DNA of 64,000 nt from Streptomyces sp. NBC_01268 (GTDB lineage: Bacteria > Actinomycetota > Actinomycetes > Streptomycetales > Streptomycetaceae), in the NCBI RefSeq assembly GCF_036240795.1, contig NZ_CP108454.1, positions 806,001 to 870,000 on the forward strand, written 5' to 3'. Made by a program: the position numbers and the translations under genes. The notes under the pieces were generated by a model, which ran no database searches, had not been told where the DNA came from, and worked only from the letters and a program-made list of their open reading frames with translations. This document shows, piece after piece, positions 51,060 through 60,440 of this stretch. Positions within the stretch are counted from its first letter, which is position 1. Each line of letters starts with the position of its first letter.

Positions 51060-51875
51060 ATGAGCCGAGCTCAGCACAGCGGACCCGTCACCGCGTCCGG
51101 CACCGGACCCCTCACCATGCCCGCCCGGCACTCCGCCCGGAACCAGGGCGCCGCCCGGGACCAGGACGCTCCCCGCACCCACGACGCCCCCGGTCCCCCG
51201 GACCTCATACAGACCCCGCCCGCCCCCCGGTCGCCCTCCGGCCTCGCCGACCGGCGGATCACCGTGGCCGTGTACGCCTCGGACCCGATCCTGCACGTCG
51301 GGGTCGTGCACCAGCTCCGCCAGCGCCCCGAGATCGAGCTCCTCGACGGGGCCCGCGCCGCCGAGGCCCACGTCTCGCTGGTGACGGTGGACAGCGTGGA
51401 CGACGAGACCGCCGCGCTGTTACGCCGGCTGCGGCACAACTCCCGTACCCGCACCGGGCTCGTGGTCGGCACCTTCGAGTCCGGCGACGCGCTGCAGCGG
51501 GCCATCGACTGCGGGGTGACCGCGGTGCTGCGGCGCGCCGAGGCCGACCAGGACCGCCTGTTGCGGCTGGTCCTGGCGATGGCGAACGGCGAGGGCGTGC
51601 TCCCCGGCGACCTGCTGGCCAAGCTGCTCAGCCACGTCGGCAGCCTGCAGCGCTCCGCACTCGACCCGCACGCCTCGTCGCTCTCCACGCTGACCCAGCG
51701 CGAGGCGGACATGCTGCGCCTCGTGTCGGAGGGCCTGGACACCGCCGAGATCGCCCGCACGACCTCGTACTCGGAACGGACCGTCAAGAACGTCCTGCAC
51801 GAGGTCATCACCCGGCTCGAACTGCGCAACCGCACCCACGCGGTCGGCTACGCCCTGCGCAACGGCCTGATCTGA
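51060..51875 (+). CDS. LuxR/NarL-type regulator with atypical receiver (eCIS regulator candidate)
   Basis: A 271-residue regulator. A disordered 65-residue N-terminus precedes a receiver-like domain (about 67-190) and a LuxR HTH (about 205-268: L-T-Q-R-E-A-D-M-L-R-L-V-S-E-G, T-A-E-I-A-R, S-E-R-T-V-K-N-V-L-H). The receiver lacks normal phosphorylation features: only one acidic residue in the A-S-D-P loop and Arg-Arg where the conserved Lys should be (V-L-R-R-A). No histidine kinase is adjacent. It is therefore probably an orphan regulator controlled without phosphotransfer. Its place beside the injection genes suggests it controls them; a LuxR-type gene is likewise part of the S. coelicolor locus. 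ATG 51060 is chosen as the only good start. Confidence 0.88.
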   Translation: MSRAQHSGPVTASGTGPLTMPARHSARNQGAARDQDAPRTHDAPGPPDLIQTPPAPRSPSGLADRRITVAVYASDPILHVGVVHQLRQRPEIELLDGARAAEAHVSLVTVDSVDDETAALLRRLRHNSRTRTGLVVGTFESGDALQRAIDCGVTAVLRRAEADQDRLLRLVLAMANGEGVLPGDLLAKLLSHVGSLQRSALDPHASSLSTLTQREADMLRLVSEGLDTAEIARTTSYSERTVKNVLHEVITRLELRNRTHAVGYALRNGLI

Positions 51876-52060
51876 CCGGCCCGGTGCGCGGGCCGGTGCG
51901 GGCGGCGGTTCCGGCCGCACCGGCCCCCCGGGACTGCCCCAAAGCGCACCCGCCCCTTCCCCCGGGTGCGGCCCCGGGGGCCCTGCCGGGCGGCGCCGTC
52001 CGGCGGGCAGGGTGGCGGGTCGTACAGACCCTGCTGCACCCGACTGTGAGGTGGACCGTG

Positions 52061-55000
52061 ATGAGCACGGGCGGCTCCGGTGGCCGGCGGCACCGCTGGG
52101 GGAGGGTCGGCGCGCCCATGCTGCTGCTGGTCCCCCTGCTCGCGGTGACCGCGGCCTCCGCCCCCGACAAGGCCGAGGCGGGCCCACGGGCCGCCGACGC
52201 CGGTGACGTCCGCGTCGCGTACGCGGGGACGCGGCACCGCAGTCTGGGCCGGGTGACGAGCGACACCACCAGCGCCCCGCTGTTCGGCGAGGGCCCGACC
52301 CATCTGGACGTGCAGCCGGCCGCGCTGGGCGACCGGCTGGTGTTCGCCGGCCGCCGCGACGAGAAGACCCCGCAGATCTACCTGCGCGCCGCGGACGGCT
52401 CGGTCGCCCGGCTGACCAGCGGCCTCGACGCGGCGAACCCCCGGCTCACCCCGGACGGGCGCGCCGTGGTCTTCGACGCCGCCCCGGCCGGCGGCGGGCA
52501 GCGCGACCTGTGGCGGGTGGGCACCGACGGGACCGGTCTCGGCCGGCTGACCGACACCGCCGCCGACGAGGAGCACCCCACCGTCTCGCCGGACGGCGGG
52601 CGGCTCGCGTACGCCAGTGACGCCGACCCGGTCCTCGGGCGTCAGGTCTACGTCCGTCCCCTGGAGGGCGGCGCCGCCACCCTGGTGAGCGACCCCTCCC
52701 AGGGGACCGCCACGGAGCCCGTGTGGAACCCGGTGGACGACGCCGCGCACCGGGAGCTGATCGCCTACACCGCGACCGGCGACGGCGTTCCACGGCTGCG
52801 GTGGACCGACGGGCGCACCGGCGGGGCGCTGTTCGCCGGCACCCCTGCGCAGTGGCGGACCCACGGGGCATCGTGGATGCCCGACGGGGACAGGGTGCTG
52901 TTCCTCAGCCCCGACCGCACCTGCAACTGCGAGGGCGACTGGGACCACGTCTTCCGCGTGACCGCCCGCACGGACGCCACGCCCGAGGTGGTGCTCAGCG
53001 AGAACCGCGAGGTCGGCTCGCCGACCTGGCTCGGCCCGCCCGACGGCGGCGGCACCGTGGTCGAGCGGATCACGGCGGCCGATCCGCACGAGGTGACGCT
53101 CCAGGACGTACGGTCGGACGGCGCCGATCCCCGCGACCTCGGCCGCGCCGTCCTGAACGAGGACCCGGCCGCCGACACCGAGACCGATCCGACGCGGGAT
53201 CCGCTGTTCCGGCCCGCCACCGGGTTCGACCCGTGGACCGAGCGGCAGAACTACACCCCCGACGGGCGCCGGATCGTCTTCACCCGTTTCGAGGGCCCCC
53301 GCGACGCCGGCCGGATCGAACGGATCTGGACGGCGGACGCCGACGGCACGAACGAGGCGGTGCTGCCGCTCGCCGGGCGCGGCCCCCGCGACTGGGACAC
53401 CGACCCGACGTTCTCCCCCGACGGCAGGCTCCTCGCCTTCACCCGCACGTCCCCCGGCGGGGTCGGCGACGCCTCGGGACCCGGACGCATCCTGATCGCC
53501 GACGTCGCGACCGGGGCGCTCCGCGGGGAGATCGTCCCGCCGACCGGGCAGGCGCGGGGTGGCGACGCCCAGCCCACCTGGTCGTCCGACGGCACGACGC
53601 TGGCGTTCACCCGCAACCAGGTCATCGCCGGCAACGGCGGCAACAAGCACGTCTGGACCGTGCCCGTCGACCGGCTCGACCGGCAGCGCGACCTGAGCGC
53701 CGCCATGTGCCCCGACGGCTGCGAGGTCATCGACGACAGCCCGGCGTTCTCGCCGGACGGCACCCTCGTCGTCTTCAACCGGAAGAACGGCGGCGGCCGG
53801 GTCGACGAGCGCAACGGCCTCCTGCTCGCTCCCCTGAACGGCGCCGCGTTCGACGGCGGCTGCCGCGTGCTGCTGCCCGACGCCGCCCGCGACGTGCCGG
53901 GGGCCTGCCACCGCGAGCTGCCCGACACCACGGCCACCGGGCCCCATCAGCCGCGCGACGCGGCCTGGACCGCCGACGGCAGGAGCCTGGTGATCAGCGC
54001 CCGGGCCGCATCGGCCCCGAACAGCCCGGAGAAGCTGCACCTGGTGGACGTCGCGACCGGTGCGCTCACCCCGCTGACCGCCGACCTCCCGGGCCGTCAG
54101 AAGGAACCCGCCGTGCAGCAGTCCGTCGACCTCGCCGTGCGGGCGCCCGACACCGTCCCGCCGCTGACCGTCGGCGTGCCCGGGATCGTACGGGTCGAGG
54201 TCGCCAACGCCGGCCCCGCGGCCTCGCCCGGCACCCGGCTGACCCTCGCACCCCCCTTGGGCCTCACCGTCACCGCGCTCACCGCGCCCGGCGCCGCCTG
54301 CGACGCGGCCGCGCTGACCTGCGCCCTGGGCATCGTGCCGCCGGGCGGCAGCGTCCCGGTGGACGTCACGTTCACCGGGTCCGTGCCCGGCGACCAGCCC
54401 GTGGACTGGTCGGTGACCGGCGCCGTGCTCGACCCCCGACCGAGCGACAACGCGGGCCGCACGGTCGTGCCGGTGCGCGAGGCCGCGCCGCCCACGCCGT
54501 CGCCGTCGACGCCGACCGTCCCGCCGACATCGTCCGCGCCGCCGACGCCGACCCCGACGCCCCCACCGCCGCCCGAACCGCCCGCGCCACGGGCCGGGCC
54601 CGGCGTCCGCATCACCGCACAGCCCCGACCGGGATACGTGGGCGGGCGCGTCGTCGTGACGTACACGGTCCGCAACGGGCGCGCCGCGCTCGCGACCGGC
54701 CTCAGGCTGCGCATCGGCCTGCCGCCCGGCGTCCCCCACAACGGACCGCCGCCCGGCTGCGACAGCGGCTGGACCTGCGCACTGCCGGACCTCGCGCCGG
54801 GCGCCCGCGCCGTCCTCCAGGTCGTCCTCAGCCCCGACCGCGCCTTCACGGCCCGGGTCACCGGGGTGCTCACCACCACCGGCACGGACGCCGACCTCCG
54901 CGACAACACCGCCCGACAGCGCGTCCGCGTCCTCCAGCCGCGCATCGTCGCGGTACCCCCGATCGGCAAGCCCGGCTTCGTCACCTCGGTGCGCGGCAGG

Positions 55001-55237
55001 GACTTCCCGCCCGGCGCGCCCGTACGGTTCACCTGGCGGCCGGGCATCACCGCCGCGGCGGCGCCGACCGTGCCCGGCCCGGACGGCACGTTCATCGGAC
55101 AGCTGCTGATCCTGGCCAAGGACCGGACCGGACCCCGGGAGATCACCGCGAGCGGGCCGGGATTCGGCCCGGTGCGCACCGACTTCCTCGTGGTCAGCGG
55201 CACGGTGCAGCCGCCCGACGTGGTGACCCGCCGATGA
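52061..55237 (+). CDS. Exported PD40 beta-propeller and DUF11 protein
   Basis: A 1058-residue protein. An N-terminal hydrophobic stretch (about 15-38, M-L-L-L-V-P-L-L-A-V-T-A-A-S-A) looks like a signal peptide. A TolB-like/PD40 beta-propeller follows (about 45-680), with repeats such as S-P-D-G-G-R-L-A-Y and S-P-D-G-R-L-L-A-F-T. Then come a DUF11-type sandwich (about 690-800), a Pro/Thr-rich linker, a second sandwich and a terminal beta domain. Such a protein should act outside the membrane. It ends in an ATGA overlap with the DUF4255 tail-terminator gene, so it belongs to the injection operon. ATG 52061 follows GAGGTGG; GTG 52058 is possible. Role unknown; a surface ligand or cell-wall anchor is a guess. 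Confidence 0.85.
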   Translation: MSTGGSGGRRHRWGRVGAPMLLLVPLLAVTAASAPDKAEAGPRAADAGDVRVAYAGTRHRSLGRVTSDTTSAPLFGEGPTHLDVQPAALGDRLVFAGRRDEKTPQIYLRAADGSVARLTSGLDAANPRLTPDGRAVVFDAAPAGGGQRDLWRVGTDGTGLGRLTDTAADEEHPTVSPDGGRLAYASDADPVLGRQVYVRPLEGGAATLVSDPSQGTATEPVWNPVDDAAHRELIAYTATGDGVPRLRWTDGRTGGALFAGTPAQWRTHGASWMPDGDRVLFLSPDRTCNCEGDWDHVFRVTARTDATPEVVLSENREVGSPTWLGPPDGGGTVVERITAADPHEVTLQDVRSDGADPRDLGRAVLNEDPAADTETDPTRDPLFRPATGFDPWTERQNYTPDGRRIVFTRFEGPRDAGRIERIWTADADGTNEAVLPLAGRGPRDWDTDPTFSPDGRLLAFTRTSPGGVGDASGPGRILIADVATGALRGEIVPPTGQARGGDAQPTWSSDGTTLAFTRNQVIAGNGGNKHVWTVPVDRLDRQRDLSAAMCPDGCEVIDDSPAFSPDGTLVVFNRKNGGGRVDERNGLLLAPLNGAAFDGGCRVLLPDAARDVPGACHRELPDTTATGPHQPRDAAWTADGRSLVISARAASAPNSPEKLHLVDVATGALTPLTADLPGRQKEPAVQQSVDLAVRAPDTVPPLTVGVPGIVRVEVANAGPAASPGTRLTLAPPLGLTVTALTAPGAACDAAALTCALGIVPPGGSVPVDVTFTGSVPGDQPVDWSVTGAVLDPRPSDNAGRTVVPVREAAPPTPSPSTPTVPPTSSAPPTPTPTPPPPPEPPAPRAGPGVRITAQPRPGYVGGRVVVTYTVRNGRAALATGLRLRIGLPPGVPHNGPPPGCDSGWTCALPDLAPGARAVLQVVLSPDRAFTARVTGVLTTTGTDADLRDNTARQRVRVLQPRIVAVPPIGKPGFVTSVRGRDFPPGAPVRFTWRPGITAAAAPTVPGPDGTFIGQLLILAKDRTGPREITASGPGFGPVRTDFLVVSGTVQPPDVVTRR

Positions 55238-55938
55238 TCCACGAGGTCGACGAGGCGCTGCGCCGCCTCCTCGCGGAGTCCGGCCTGGAGGCGGCGGGCG
55301 TCGACGTCGCGTTCGACGCGCCGACCCGCGACTGGGCCGCGCGCCGCAGCACGCCCACGGTCTGCGTCTTCCTGTACGACATCCGCGAGGACCACGCCCG
55401 GCGCGGCAGCGGCGCGGGCGAGGTCCACGACGAGGAGGGGTTCGTCGTCGCGCGCCGCAGCCCGCCGCGCTGGTTCGAGCTGACGTACCTGGTCTCCGCG
55501 TGGGCGGGCCGCCCCGAGGACGAGCACCGGCTGCTCTCCCAGGTCCTCGTCTGCCTCACGGCCCGCGACGACCTGCCGGCCCGTCTGCTCGGCGGGACGC
55601 TCGCCGAACTCGGCCTGCACGTACCCCTGGACACGGGAGCCACCGGCCCCGACACCCCCTCGGCGTCCGACGTCTGGTCGGCGCTCGGCGGCGAGCTGAA
55701 GCCGTCGATCGGAGTCCGGGTCCGGGCCCCGCTGGCCGGCATCAGCCGGGTCGCGGCGCCACCGGTCACCGAAGGCCTCGTCGTACGTGCGGCACCGCGC
55801 TCCGGCCCGGCCGCCGAGGACACCCGCCGCCTGCGCTACACCGAGGTGGACGCGCCCGGGCCGGACGAGGGCTTCGGCGGCACCCGGGACCGCCGGCCCG
55901 CCCCCGCACGCCGTCGCCGAGGAGAACGCCAGCCGTGA
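55234..55938 (+). CDS. DUF4255 tail terminator of contractile injection system (Afp16-like)
   Basis: A 234-residue protein of the DUF4255 (Pvc16 N-terminal) family, which caps the distal end of the tube and sheath in Afp/PVC particles. I-H-E-V-D-E-A-L-R-R-L-L and V-D-V-A-F-D-A-P-T-R-D-W are followed by V-C-V-F-L-Y-D-I-R-E-D, and P-P-R-W-F-E-L-T-Y-L-V-S-A-W-A lies later, all typical. The last 50 residues are Arg/Pro rich. It overlaps the gene before it (ATGA) and the ATPase gene after it (GTGA), so the chain is translationally coupled. Confidence 0.9.
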   Translation: MIHEVDEALRRLLAESGLEAAGVDVAFDAPTRDWAARRSTPTVCVFLYDIREDHARRGSGAGEVHDEEGFVVARRSPPRWFELTYLVSAWAGRPEDEHRLLSQVLVCLTARDDLPARLLGGTLAELGLHVPLDTGATGPDTPSASDVWSALGGELKPSIGVRVRAPLAGISRVAAPPVTEGLVVRAAPRSGPAAEDTRRLRYTEVDAPGPDEGFGGTRDRRPAPARRRRGERQP

Positions 55939-58232
55939 CCAGCACCGTCCCCACCACGACCCAGGAACCGGCTTCCGGCCGGACCGGGGCGCAGGAACCG
56001 GCTCCCGACCTGGACGGGGCGCGGGAACCCGCACCCGTCGACGCCCAAGAGCCGCCCCCCGCCCCCGGCCCCGCCGGGTCCGCCGGGTCCCCCGGGTCCG
56101 CCCCTCCCCCGTATCTGTGGGGCCGGCTGCGGGTCGTCGAGGAGCGGGTGCGGCGGGCCGTGGCGCGGCGGCTGGCCGTCGATCCCGACCCGGACGACCC
56201 CTACCGCGGGCAGTACCTGACGCCGGAGGCCGTCGCCCGGGTCCTCGACCCGCCGTACGACCCCGTCCTCCCGGCGCTCGCGGCCGACCTCCCGCCGCCC
56301 GGCTCGCCGCTCGGCGTCCTGGCCGGCCGCTTCGGGCTCGCGCCGCTGGACCTGGACCTGCTCCTGATGGCCCTGGCCCCGGACCTGGACGCCCGGTTCG
56401 AGCAGCTCTACGGCTACCTCAACGACGACCTGACGCGCCGCCGGCCCACCGTCGGGCTCGCGCTCGACCTGTGCGGGCGCACCGGGGTCCCGGCCGCCCG
56501 GTTCCGGCTCTCCCCCGCCGCGCCGCTCGTCGCCGGGGGCCTGATCGAGGTCGCGGAGCCCGAACGGCCGCCGCTGTCCCGCGTCCTGACCGTGCCCGAC
56601 CGGGTCACCGCGCACCTGCTCGGCGACCTGTCGCCCGACCCGCTGCTCGCCGACGTCCTCGGCCGGGCCCCCGAGGACCCGGCCGCCGATCCCGCCGAAC
56701 GGGACCGGGCGGTCGCCGCGTCGGGCCACGGCCACGTCCACCTCCGCTCCCGCGGGGGCGACCCGGCGGGGCTCGCCGCGGCCGCGCTGCGCGCCCGCGG
56801 TCTCGGCTCGCTGTCACTGGACGCCACGGCCCTCGGCCGGGCCGTCGGCACGGTGCCCGCGCTCGCCCGGACCCTCGCCCGCGAGGCCCGCCTCGCCGAT
56901 GCCGGAGTGCTCCTCGGGCCGTTGGAGGAGCTGCCCGACAACCCCGCCGAACGGGCCCGCGTCCTGCGCGCGCTCTGCGCGGAGCTGCGCGGCGTCCCCC
57001 TGTTCACGTACGGCACGAGCGGCTGGGAGCCCGCCTGGGCCGGTGACACCCCCGTCACCCTGACCGTGGCGGCGCCCTCCCCCGAACGCCAGGCGGCCCG
57101 TTGGCGGGACGCCTTGGAGCGGGCCGCCGCGCGGTACGAGGCGGGGCGGGACGGGGCGGCGTACGGGACGGGGCCGGGCACGACGTACGCGCGGCGGCCC
57201 GGGGAGGCGGACGGCGCGGCGCCCGGCGGCACCGCGGGCGACGCCGACGCGCTCGCGCGGTCCGTGGCGGCGCACCGCCTCGACGCCGGGCAGCTGCGCC
57301 GCGCCGCCGGTGCCGCGGTGCGCACGGCCGCGCTGGACGGCCGGCCGGTGTCGCCGGACGACCTGCGCGCGGCCGCGCGGGCCCAGAACGGCGCGGGACT
57401 CGCCCGGCTGGCCCGCCGGGTGGAGCCCGCGGTGGGCTGGGACGACCTGGTCCTGCCGGCGGCCACGCACCGGCAGTTGAGGGAGCTCGCGGTGCGGGCC
57501 CGCCACCGCGACCAGGTGCTCGGCCGGTGGGGCATGCGCCCCGGCGGCGGCCGCGGGCGCGGGGTGATCGCGCTGTTCGCCGGTCCCTCCGGCACCGGCA
57601 AGACCATGTCCGCCGAGGTCGTGGCGGCCGATCTGGGCATGGACCTGTACGTGGTGGACCTGTCCACGGTGGTCGACAAGTACGTCGGCGAGACCGAGAA
57701 GAACCTGGAGCGGATCTTCACGGAGGCTGCGGCCGTCAACGCGGTCCTGCTGTTCGACGAGGCCGACGCGATCTTCGGCAAGCGCGCGGAGGTGAAGGAC
57801 GCCCACGACCGGCACGCCAACATCGAATCGGCGTACCTGCTCCAGCGGATGGAGTCCTTCGACGGCATCGCCGTCCTGACCACCAATCTCCGCGCCAACC
57901 TGGACGAGGCGTTCACACGCCGCCTGGACGTGATCGCGGACTTCCCGGTGCCCGACGCCGCCCAGCGGCTTGCCCTGTGGGAACGGTGCCTGGGCGGACG
58001 CCTGCCCCGGGCGGACGACCTCGATCCCGCCTTCTGCGCGGACCGGTTCGAGCTGGCCGGCGGTTCGATCCGGGCCTGCGCGGTCACCGCCGCCTACGCC
58101 GCCGCGGCCGCCGACGCGCCACTGACCATGGTCCAGCTGGTGTCGGCCGTCGCCCAGGAGTACCGCAAGCTGGGCCGTCTCGTCCTGGAGGGCGAGTTCG
58201 GACCGTACCTGTCCCGGGTCGCGCACGCGTGA
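55935..58232 (+). CDS. AAA+ ATPase of contractile injection system (Afp15-like)
   Basis: A 765-residue protein. A disordered Pro/Ala-rich N-terminus (about 1-55) leads to a winged-helix/N domain and a degenerate first AAA region (to about 500). A canonical AAA+ domain follows, with Walker A G-P-S-G-T-G-K-T at about 550-557 and Walker B L-L-F-D-E-A-D-A-I-F-G near 605. T-T-N-L is the sensor 1 region and R-R-L-D is the arginine-finger region. Afp15-type ATPases assist assembly of injection particles. GTG 55935 overlaps the DUF4255 stop by GTGA. It is followed by a 160-bp gap before the sheath gene. Confidence 0.92.
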   Translation: MTSTVPTTTQEPASGRTGAQEPAPDLDGAREPAPVDAQEPPPAPGPAGSAGSPGSAPPPYLWGRLRVVEERVRRAVARRLAVDPDPDDPYRGQYLTPEAVARVLDPPYDPVLPALAADLPPPGSPLGVLAGRFGLAPLDLDLLLMALAPDLDARFEQLYGYLNDDLTRRRPTVGLALDLCGRTGVPAARFRLSPAAPLVAGGLIEVAEPERPPLSRVLTVPDRVTAHLLGDLSPDPLLADVLGRAPEDPAADPAERDRAVAASGHGHVHLRSRGGDPAGLAAAALRARGLGSLSLDATALGRAVGTVPALARTLAREARLADAGVLLGPLEELPDNPAERARVLRALCAELRGVPLFTYGTSGWEPAWAGDTPVTLTVAAPSPERQAARWRDALERAAARYEAGRDGAAYGTGPGTTYARRPGEADGAAPGGTAGDADALARSVAAHRLDAGQLRRAAGAAVRTAALDGRPVSPDDLRAAARAQNGAGLARLARRVEPAVGWDDLVLPAATHRQLRELAVRARHRDQVLGRWGMRPGGGRGRGVIALFAGPSGTGKTMSAEVVAADLGMDLYVVDLSTVVDKYVGETEKNLERIFTEAAAVNAVLLFDEADAIFGKRAEVKDAHDRHANIESAYLLQRMESFDGIAVLTTNLRANLDEAFTRRLDVIADFPVPDAAQRLALWERCLGGRLPRADDLDPAFCADRFELAGGSIRACAVTAAYAAAAADAPLTMVQLVSAVAQEYRKLGRLVLEGEFGPYLSRVAHA

Positions 58233-58392
58233 TCCTCCCCGGCTGCCGGGGACGCCCGGGGAGGGCAGCGCGGGTGCCCCCGGCCAGGTCCGTGTGCCCC
58301 TGCCGCCGCCGACGCCCGCCGGAAAGGCTGGGCGAAGCCGATCACCGCGCGGCGCCACCCGTGGCCGACAGAAGCCGACCGAAGGAGCGAGC

Positions 58393-59955
58393 ATGCCGAC
58401 GTACCTCACCCCGGGCGTGTACGTGGAGGAGGTGCAGTCCGGTGCTCGCCCGATCGAAGGGGTCGGCACCGCCGTCGCCGCGTTTCTCGGGTTCGCCCAG
58501 AACGGGCCCTTCCACGAGCCGACCCTGGTCACCAGCTGGGAGCAGTACACCCAGTCGTTCGGCGGGTTCACCGCGGGCGCCTATCTGCCCCTCGCGGTCC
58601 ACGGGTACTTCGCCAACGGCGGCGGCGCCGCGTACGTCGTGCGGATCGGCGGGTCCGTGCCGGACGGTGCCGGAGGGTCCCCCTCCGGACCGCAGGAGCT
58701 CCCGGCGGCCCGGCCGGTCGAGCTCGGCGGCTTCCTCGTGGCGGCCCGGCCCGGTGTGACGGGCGTGTCCGTCGAGATCGCCGACGTGGAGGGCGAGAAC
58801 CCGCCCGAGGACCGCTTCCGGGTCCTGGTCCGCCAGGGCGACCAGGTGGCCGAGACCTTCGACGTGTCCACCCGCAAGAGCGTCAAGGGGTACTTCGTCA
58901 CCCAGGCCCGCGGCTCGCGGCTCATCGAGGTCGGCGAACAGCGCGAGGCCACCCAGAACCGGCCCGCCGCGCAGACGGTCGCGCTGCCCGACGCGCCGGC
59001 CGCCCCCGCGCCGGCCCCCGCCGGGCAGGGCGACGCGGCGGCCCGCCTCGACCCGGCCGAGTACGTCGGCGACGCGGACGCGCGCACCGGCTTCGCCGGC
59101 CTGGAGACCATCGACGAGATCACGATGGTGGCGGTGCCGGACCTGATGAGCGCCTACGAGCGCGGCGACATCGACGCCGAGGGCGTGCGCACGGTGCAGC
59201 TCGCGGTGATCGCGCACTGCGAGCAGATGGGCGACCGGGTGGCCGTCCTGGACACGCCCCCCGGTCTCTCCGCCCAGCAGGTGCGCCGCTGGCGCAACGA
59301 CGAGGCGGGCTACGACTCGCGCCACGCCACGCTCTACTACCCGTGGGTGCGGGTCTTCGACCCCGCGGCCGGGCGCAACACGACCGTCCCGCCGAGCGGG
59401 CACATCGCCGGCGTGTGGGCGCGCAGCGACGCCGAGCGCGGCGTGCACAAGGCACCCGCCAACGAGGTGATCCGCGGCGTCGTGGACCTGGAACTGAAGC
59501 TCAGCAAGGGCGAGCAGGACCTGCTCAACCCGATCGGCGTGAACTGCGTGCGCGCGTTCCCCGGCCGCGGAATCCGGATCTGGGGTGCCCGTACCCTCTC
59601 CTCCGACCCGGCCTGGCGCTATCTGAACGTGCGCCGCCTCTTCAACTACCTGGAGGAGTCCATCCTGTTGGGCACCCAGTGGGTGGTGTTCGAGCCGAAC
59701 GACGACCGGCTGTGGTCCAGCATCCGGCGCAACGTCACGGCGTTCCTCACCGAGGAGTGGCGCCGGGGCGCCCTGTTCGGCAGGACGGCGGCGGAGGCGT
59801 TCTACGTCAAGTGCGACCGGGACAACAACCCGCAGGAGTCGATCGACCAGGGCCGGGTGATCTGCGAGGTCGGCGTCGCACCCGTCAAGCCGGCCGAGTT
59901 CGTGGTGTTCCGGCTGGCCCAGTTCTCGGACAGCACCAGCCTCGTCGACGAGTGA
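58393..59955 (+). CDS. Contractile tail sheath protein
   Basis: A 520-residue phage-like tail sheath subunit, the outer contractile tube of the injection particle. It begins Y-L-T-P-G-V-Y-V-E-E-V and has I-E-G-V-G-T-A-V-A-A-F-L-G and Y-F-A-N-G-G-G-A-A-Y-V-V-R. The C-terminal half has S-G-H-I-A-G-V-W-A-R, G-I-R-I-W-G-A-R-T-L and Y-L-N-V-R-R-L-F-N-Y. Those are the standard sheath core motifs. A variable insertion (about 95-250) forms the outer domain. GAAGGAGCGAGC precedes ATG 58393. Only one sheath gene is visible, unlike the three of Afp. Confidence 0.96.
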   Translation: MPTYLTPGVYVEEVQSGARPIEGVGTAVAAFLGFAQNGPFHEPTLVTSWEQYTQSFGGFTAGAYLPLAVHGYFANGGGAAYVVRIGGSVPDGAGGSPSGPQELPAARPVELGGFLVAARPGVTGVSVEIADVEGENPPEDRFRVLVRQGDQVAETFDVSTRKSVKGYFVTQARGSRLIEVGEQREATQNRPAAQTVALPDAPAAPAPAPAGQGDAAARLDPAEYVGDADARTGFAGLETIDEITMVAVPDLMSAYERGDIDAEGVRTVQLAVIAHCEQMGDRVAVLDTPPGLSAQQVRRWRNDEAGYDSRHATLYYPWVRVFDPAAGRNTTVPPSGHIAGVWARSDAERGVHKAPANEVIRGVVDLELKLSKGEQDLLNPIGVNCVRAFPGRGIRIWGARTLSSDPAWRYLNVRRLFNYLEESILLGTQWVVFEPNDDRLWSSIRRNVTAFLTEEWRRGALFGRTAAEAFYVKCDRDNNPQESIDQGRVICEVGVAPVKPAEFVVFRLAQFSDSTSLVDE

Positions 59956-59999
59956 CGAACAGCAGGACAGAGAGCCAAACGAGAGAGGTGTAGACGGTC

Positions 60000-60440
60000 A
60001 TGGCAGAGGGCGATGCTCTTTCCACCCACGTGTTCGGCGTGCAGCTGGGCGGCTACCTGGTCGAGTCGATCCAGGAGATCAGCGGGCTGAGCGTCGAGGA
60101 GGAGGTCGTCGAGGTCCGCCAGGTCAGCTCGACGGGCAAGCAGATCATCCGCAAGCAGCCCGGCGCCCGGCAGGCCGGCGAGATCACGATCACCCGGGGA
60201 CTCGACAAGAGCAGCGAGTTCACCAAGTGGATCAAGGAGACCCTGAACAACGGGGCCGTCGACGCCGCCCGGCAGAACATCACCATCGAGATCAAGGACA
60301 GCACGGGCTCGACCGTCCGGCGCATCCAGCTGATGCAGGGCTGGGCCTCCAAGTGGGAGGGCCCCTCGCTGAAGGCCGGCGAGTCGTCCGGGGCCACCGA
60401 GACCGTGACCATCGTGTTCGAGGAGATCATCGTCGAATGA
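60000..60440 (+). CDS. Contractile tail inner tube protein
   Basis: A 146-residue tube subunit of the T4 gp19/Hcp-like phage tail tube family. The features F-G-V-Q-L-G-G-Y-L-V-E-S-I-Q-E-I-S-G-L, G-E-I-T-I-T-R-G-L-D and a terminal T-V-T-I-V-F-E-E-I are typical. It stacks as hexameric rings inside the sheath and carries the spike. It starts 44 bp after the sheath stop. Its stop overlaps the next gene (ATGA). Confidence 0.95.
   Translation: MAEGDALSTHVFGVQLGGYLVESIQEISGLSVEEEVVEVRQVSSTGKQIIRKQPGARQAGEITITRGLDKSSEFTKWIKETLNNGAVDAARQNITIEIKDSTGSTVRRIQLMQGWASKWEGPSLKAGESSGATETVTIVFEEIIVE

Noticed and set aside
50915..52060. Upstream extension of the PD40 protein frame by 382 codons
   Set aside because: It overlaps the LuxR gene in another frame and is Arg/Pro rich; the signal peptide begins at 52061.
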